Source: Rhodospirillales bacterium | GTDB lineage: Bacteria; Pseudomonadota; Alphaproteobacteria; Rhodospirillales; JASLLZ01 | Assembly (NCBI GenBank): GCA_030754885.1 | Contig: JASLZL010000010.1 | Location: forward strand, 1-53,862 | Direction: 5' to 3' | DNA: 53,862 nt | Shown: positions 52,404 to 53,862 of the stretch, piece by piece | How positions within the stretch are numbered: position 1 is the stretch's first letter | How the letters are laid out: every line of letters starts with the position of its first letter | Notes under the pieces: model-generated | Told to the model about the DNA's origin: nothing | What the model saw: only the letters and a program-made list of their open reading frames with translations | Database searches by the model: none | Program-made: the position numbers and the translations under genes

Positions 52404-53225
52404 ATGATGGATCAGGTGACGGCCCATTATTGCGGCGGCGGCCGTCTCGCCGACGCGATCGCAGACAGCCTGCAGAGCGCGGGCAAGGACCTCAACGATC
52501 TGAAGGCGGCCGATCTGGCAACCGTCGACGAGTTTCATATCCGTGGCCGAAAGGCGACCTTGGAATTGGCCGGGCACATGATGCTAAGCGAGGACACCCG
52601 TGTCCTTGACATCGGCAGCGGCTTGGGAGGACCGGCGCGAACCCTGGCCGAGGAATATGGTTGCCATGTAACCGGCCTCGATCTGACGCAAGCTTTTTGC
52701 GATGCCGCGGAGGTATTGTCGGATTGGGTAAATCTTGGCGAAAGGGTGGCGTTCCAACAAGGAGACGCAACGAATTTACCCTTCGCGGACGATCAGTTCG
52801 ATGCCGCGATGACCATCCACGTCGCAATGAACATTGCGGCCAAGGGCAAGGTCTACGAGCAGGCCCGGCGAGTCGTGAAGCCGGATGGAATTTTCGCGGT
52901 CTATGACGTGCTTCAGGGCGAGGGAGGCGATGTGTTGTACCCCGCACCTTGGGCGCGAGACCCCTCGATCAGCCATTTGGCGACACCCGAGGAGATGAAA
53001 TCACTCCTGGCCGATGCCGGTTTCAAGGTCTTGAATGTTCATGACTCGACCGATGAGAGCCAAAGCTGGTTCGAGGCGATGATGACGCGCATTGCGCAAT
53101 CGGGACCGCCTCCCGTAACATTCCAAATCTTTCTTGGTGGCGATTTTCCCGAGATGGTACACAACCTGGTTCGCAACCTGACGGAACGGCGGATCAGGAC
53201 CGTCAGCTATATCTGCAAGGCCTGA
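52404..53225 (+). CDS. Class I SAM-dependent methyltransferase
   Basis: A 273-residue Rossmann-fold methyltransferase. Motif I is VLDIGSGLGGPARTLAEEYGCHVTGLDLT, then GDATNLPFADDQFDAAMTIHVAMNI and ARRVVKPDGIFAVYDV. The pattern around EFHIRGRKATLELAGH and DLT resembles sarcosine/dimethylglycine-type and other small-molecule N- or C-methyltransferases. Exact substrate unknown. Starts ATG with GGGAGA upstream. An ATG one codon later is equally possible. Confidence 0.87.
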   Translation: MMDQVTAHYCGGGRLADAIADSLQSAGKDLNDLKAADLATVDEFHIRGRKATLELAGHMMLSEDTRVLDIGSGLGGPARTLAEEYGCHVTGLDLTQAFCDAAEVLSDWVNLGERVAFQQGDATNLPFADDQFDAAMTIHVAMNIAAKGKVYEQARRVVKPDGIFAVYDVLQGEGGDVLYPAPWARDPSISHLATPEEMKSLLADAGFKVLNVHDSTDESQSWFEAMMTRIAQSGPPPVTFQIFLGGDFPEMVHNLVRNLTERRIRTVSYICKA

Positions 53226-53258
53226 CGGCTTGCTCCGCGAACAAACGGGGAAGAGCAA

Positions 53259-53645
53259 ATGTATCCACGTCAGCGGCGAACCACCGCATTCATTTTAACG
53301 ATATTCATTGCGGCTTTTGGCGCGGGATGCACGGCGTTGAACCAGCCGACATTCCGGCCCGTGGCCAAGGAAGAGCGCGATCGCCTGAGGAACGAATACC
53401 GCTTGGATGTTCTTGCCTCTATTAGACGGGGCGGGGAACCCGAGTGCACGGCAAAAAACAAGTGGACCTATGCCGAAGTTCGGGAATTCGTTGATCGGCA
53501 CACACTTGTTGCCCAGGACAACGGCGACATCGAGGGTGAAAGGAGCGAATCGTTCGAAGAAAAGTTCCTCCGCCAGTTTACGGCAATCATGACTGCGTTC
53601 GAAGAATTCGCGACCGAGTTCGAAGCTTCAAAAAAAATAAATTAA
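53259..53645 (+). CDS. Small putative lipoprotein
   Basis: A 128-residue protein with a basic start (YPRQRR), hydrophobic core (FILTIFIAAF) and a lipobox GAGC at 21-24, so it should be lipidated at Cys24. The rest is charged and helical (KEERDRLRNEYRLDVLASIRRGG; FEEKFLRQFTAIMTAFEEFATEFEAS) with one further cysteine (PECTAKNKW). No family recognised. The stop codon lies 3 bp before the insertion-sequence end, so the natural C-terminus may have been changed by insertion. Confidence 0.72.
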   Translation: MYPRQRRTTAFILTIFIAAFGAGCTALNQPTFRPVAKEERDRLRNEYRLDVLASIRRGGEPECTAKNKWTYAEVREFVDRHTLVAQDNGDIEGERSESFEEKFLRQFTAIMTAFEEFATEFEASKKIN

Positions 53646-53648
53646 AAT

Positions 53649-53862
53649 GGGGCTGTCCCAGACAACCCATTTTGGGGGTTATCATGGGAGCTATGCGGAA
53701 GAGCCGTCTCAGCAGGTACACACAGGATCGTCTGATTGAGCATTTTGTTGCGGGCACGACGGCCCGTACGGCATCAAGCCTTTGCGGCGTGAACCGCAAG
53801 ACGGCAGCTTTTTATTTTCATCGTCTCCGCGAGATCATCGCCTTCGAACTGGAGGCAGAGAA
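53649..53862 (+). mobile_element. IS1595-like insertion sequence, left part (cut by window edge)
   Basis: The left end reads GGGGCTGTCCCAGACAAC, the style of terminal repeat seen in IS1016/IS1595-type elements, 35 bp before a transposase gene that continues past the window. The AT-rich flank (ATTAAAAT, 53641-53648) suits the 8-bp target preference of the family. The right end is not visible. Confidence 0.75.
53684..53862 (+). CDS. IS1595 family transposase, N-terminal part
   Basis: The open frame from ATG 53684 (or 53693) runs to the edge and reads MRKSRLSRYTQDRLIEHFVAG, then TTARTASSLCGVNRKTAAFYF and HRLREIIAFELEAE. This is the helix-turn-helix start of IS1016/IS1595-type transposases. The catalytic domain is outside the window, so whether the gene is intact cannot be told. 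Confidence 0.85.
   Translation, partial: MGAMRKSRLSRYTQDRLIEHFVAGTTARTASSLCGVNRKTAAFYFHRLREIIAFELEAE

Overview
The window reads as a stretch of chromosome from a GC-rich alphaproteobacterium, probably of the Rhodospirillales/Rhodospirillaceae type. The assignment rests on gene content and order: mutS-glnD-murJ-trpS; a MucR/Ros regulator beside a cysteine-poor Fur/Mur-type regulator; miaB-phoH-ybeY-corC-lnt-XRE-metK-trmB with a SAM-II riboswitch before metK; rimP-nusA-ylxR/L7Ae-infB-rbfA-truB-rpsO-pnp; and fabA-fabB. No rRNA, tRNA or CRISPR array was seen. Names come from motifs and domain order read by eye; no database search was run.

Layout. 0-3.4 kb: the start of a secreted Sel1-like protein runs off the left edge, then a gene-poor gap with two related palindromes, then maeB (malic enzyme with a phosphotransacetylase-like tail) behind a small stress-protein-like gene. 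3.6-18 kb: mutS, a zinc alcohol dehydrogenase, glnD, murJ, trpS, an Nfu iron-sulfur carrier, then cell-envelope genes (Bax-like glucosaminidase, polysaccharide deacetylase, MipA/OmpV porin-like protein, D-Ala-D-Ala dipeptidase) and tsaB. 18-27.5 kb: tusA-like, mucR-like, fur-like, then the overlapping miaB-phoH-ybeY-corC-lnt run, an XRE regulator with a 22-bp perfect palindrome in its promoter region, riboswitch-controlled metK, and trmB. 27.6-37 kb: the transcription/translation operon from a rimP leader to pnp. 37-47.6 kb: glycerophosphodiesterase, fabA-fabB, a large FAD/FeS oxidase fusion, a DHDPS-like aldolase, a DMT exporter, a four-rhodanese protein, a DUF1847 protein and RidA.

47.7-49.95 kb is the accessory part. 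A visibly AT-richer gene for an unrecognised 431-residue protein sits behind a near-consensus promoter with a palindrome in its spacer. It runs within 4 bp into an Xre-type antitoxin and then a RES-domain toxin. I read this as a three-gene toxin-antitoxin operon with an unknown first gene, and it is the best candidate for an undescribed system here. 50-53.6 kb carries class III alcohol dehydrogenase (glutathione-formaldehyde dehydrogenase) divergent from a DAO-family oxidase, then a small-molecule methyltransferase and a lipoprotein. The lipoprotein gene ends 3 bp before an IS1595-like insertion sequence cut by the right edge.

Several core genes (mutS, tsaB, miaB, phoH, fabA, the DMT exporter) appear to use TTG starts. 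Starts were chosen from Shine-Dalgarno spacing, family length and catalytic-residue numbering, and the uncertain ones are flagged.
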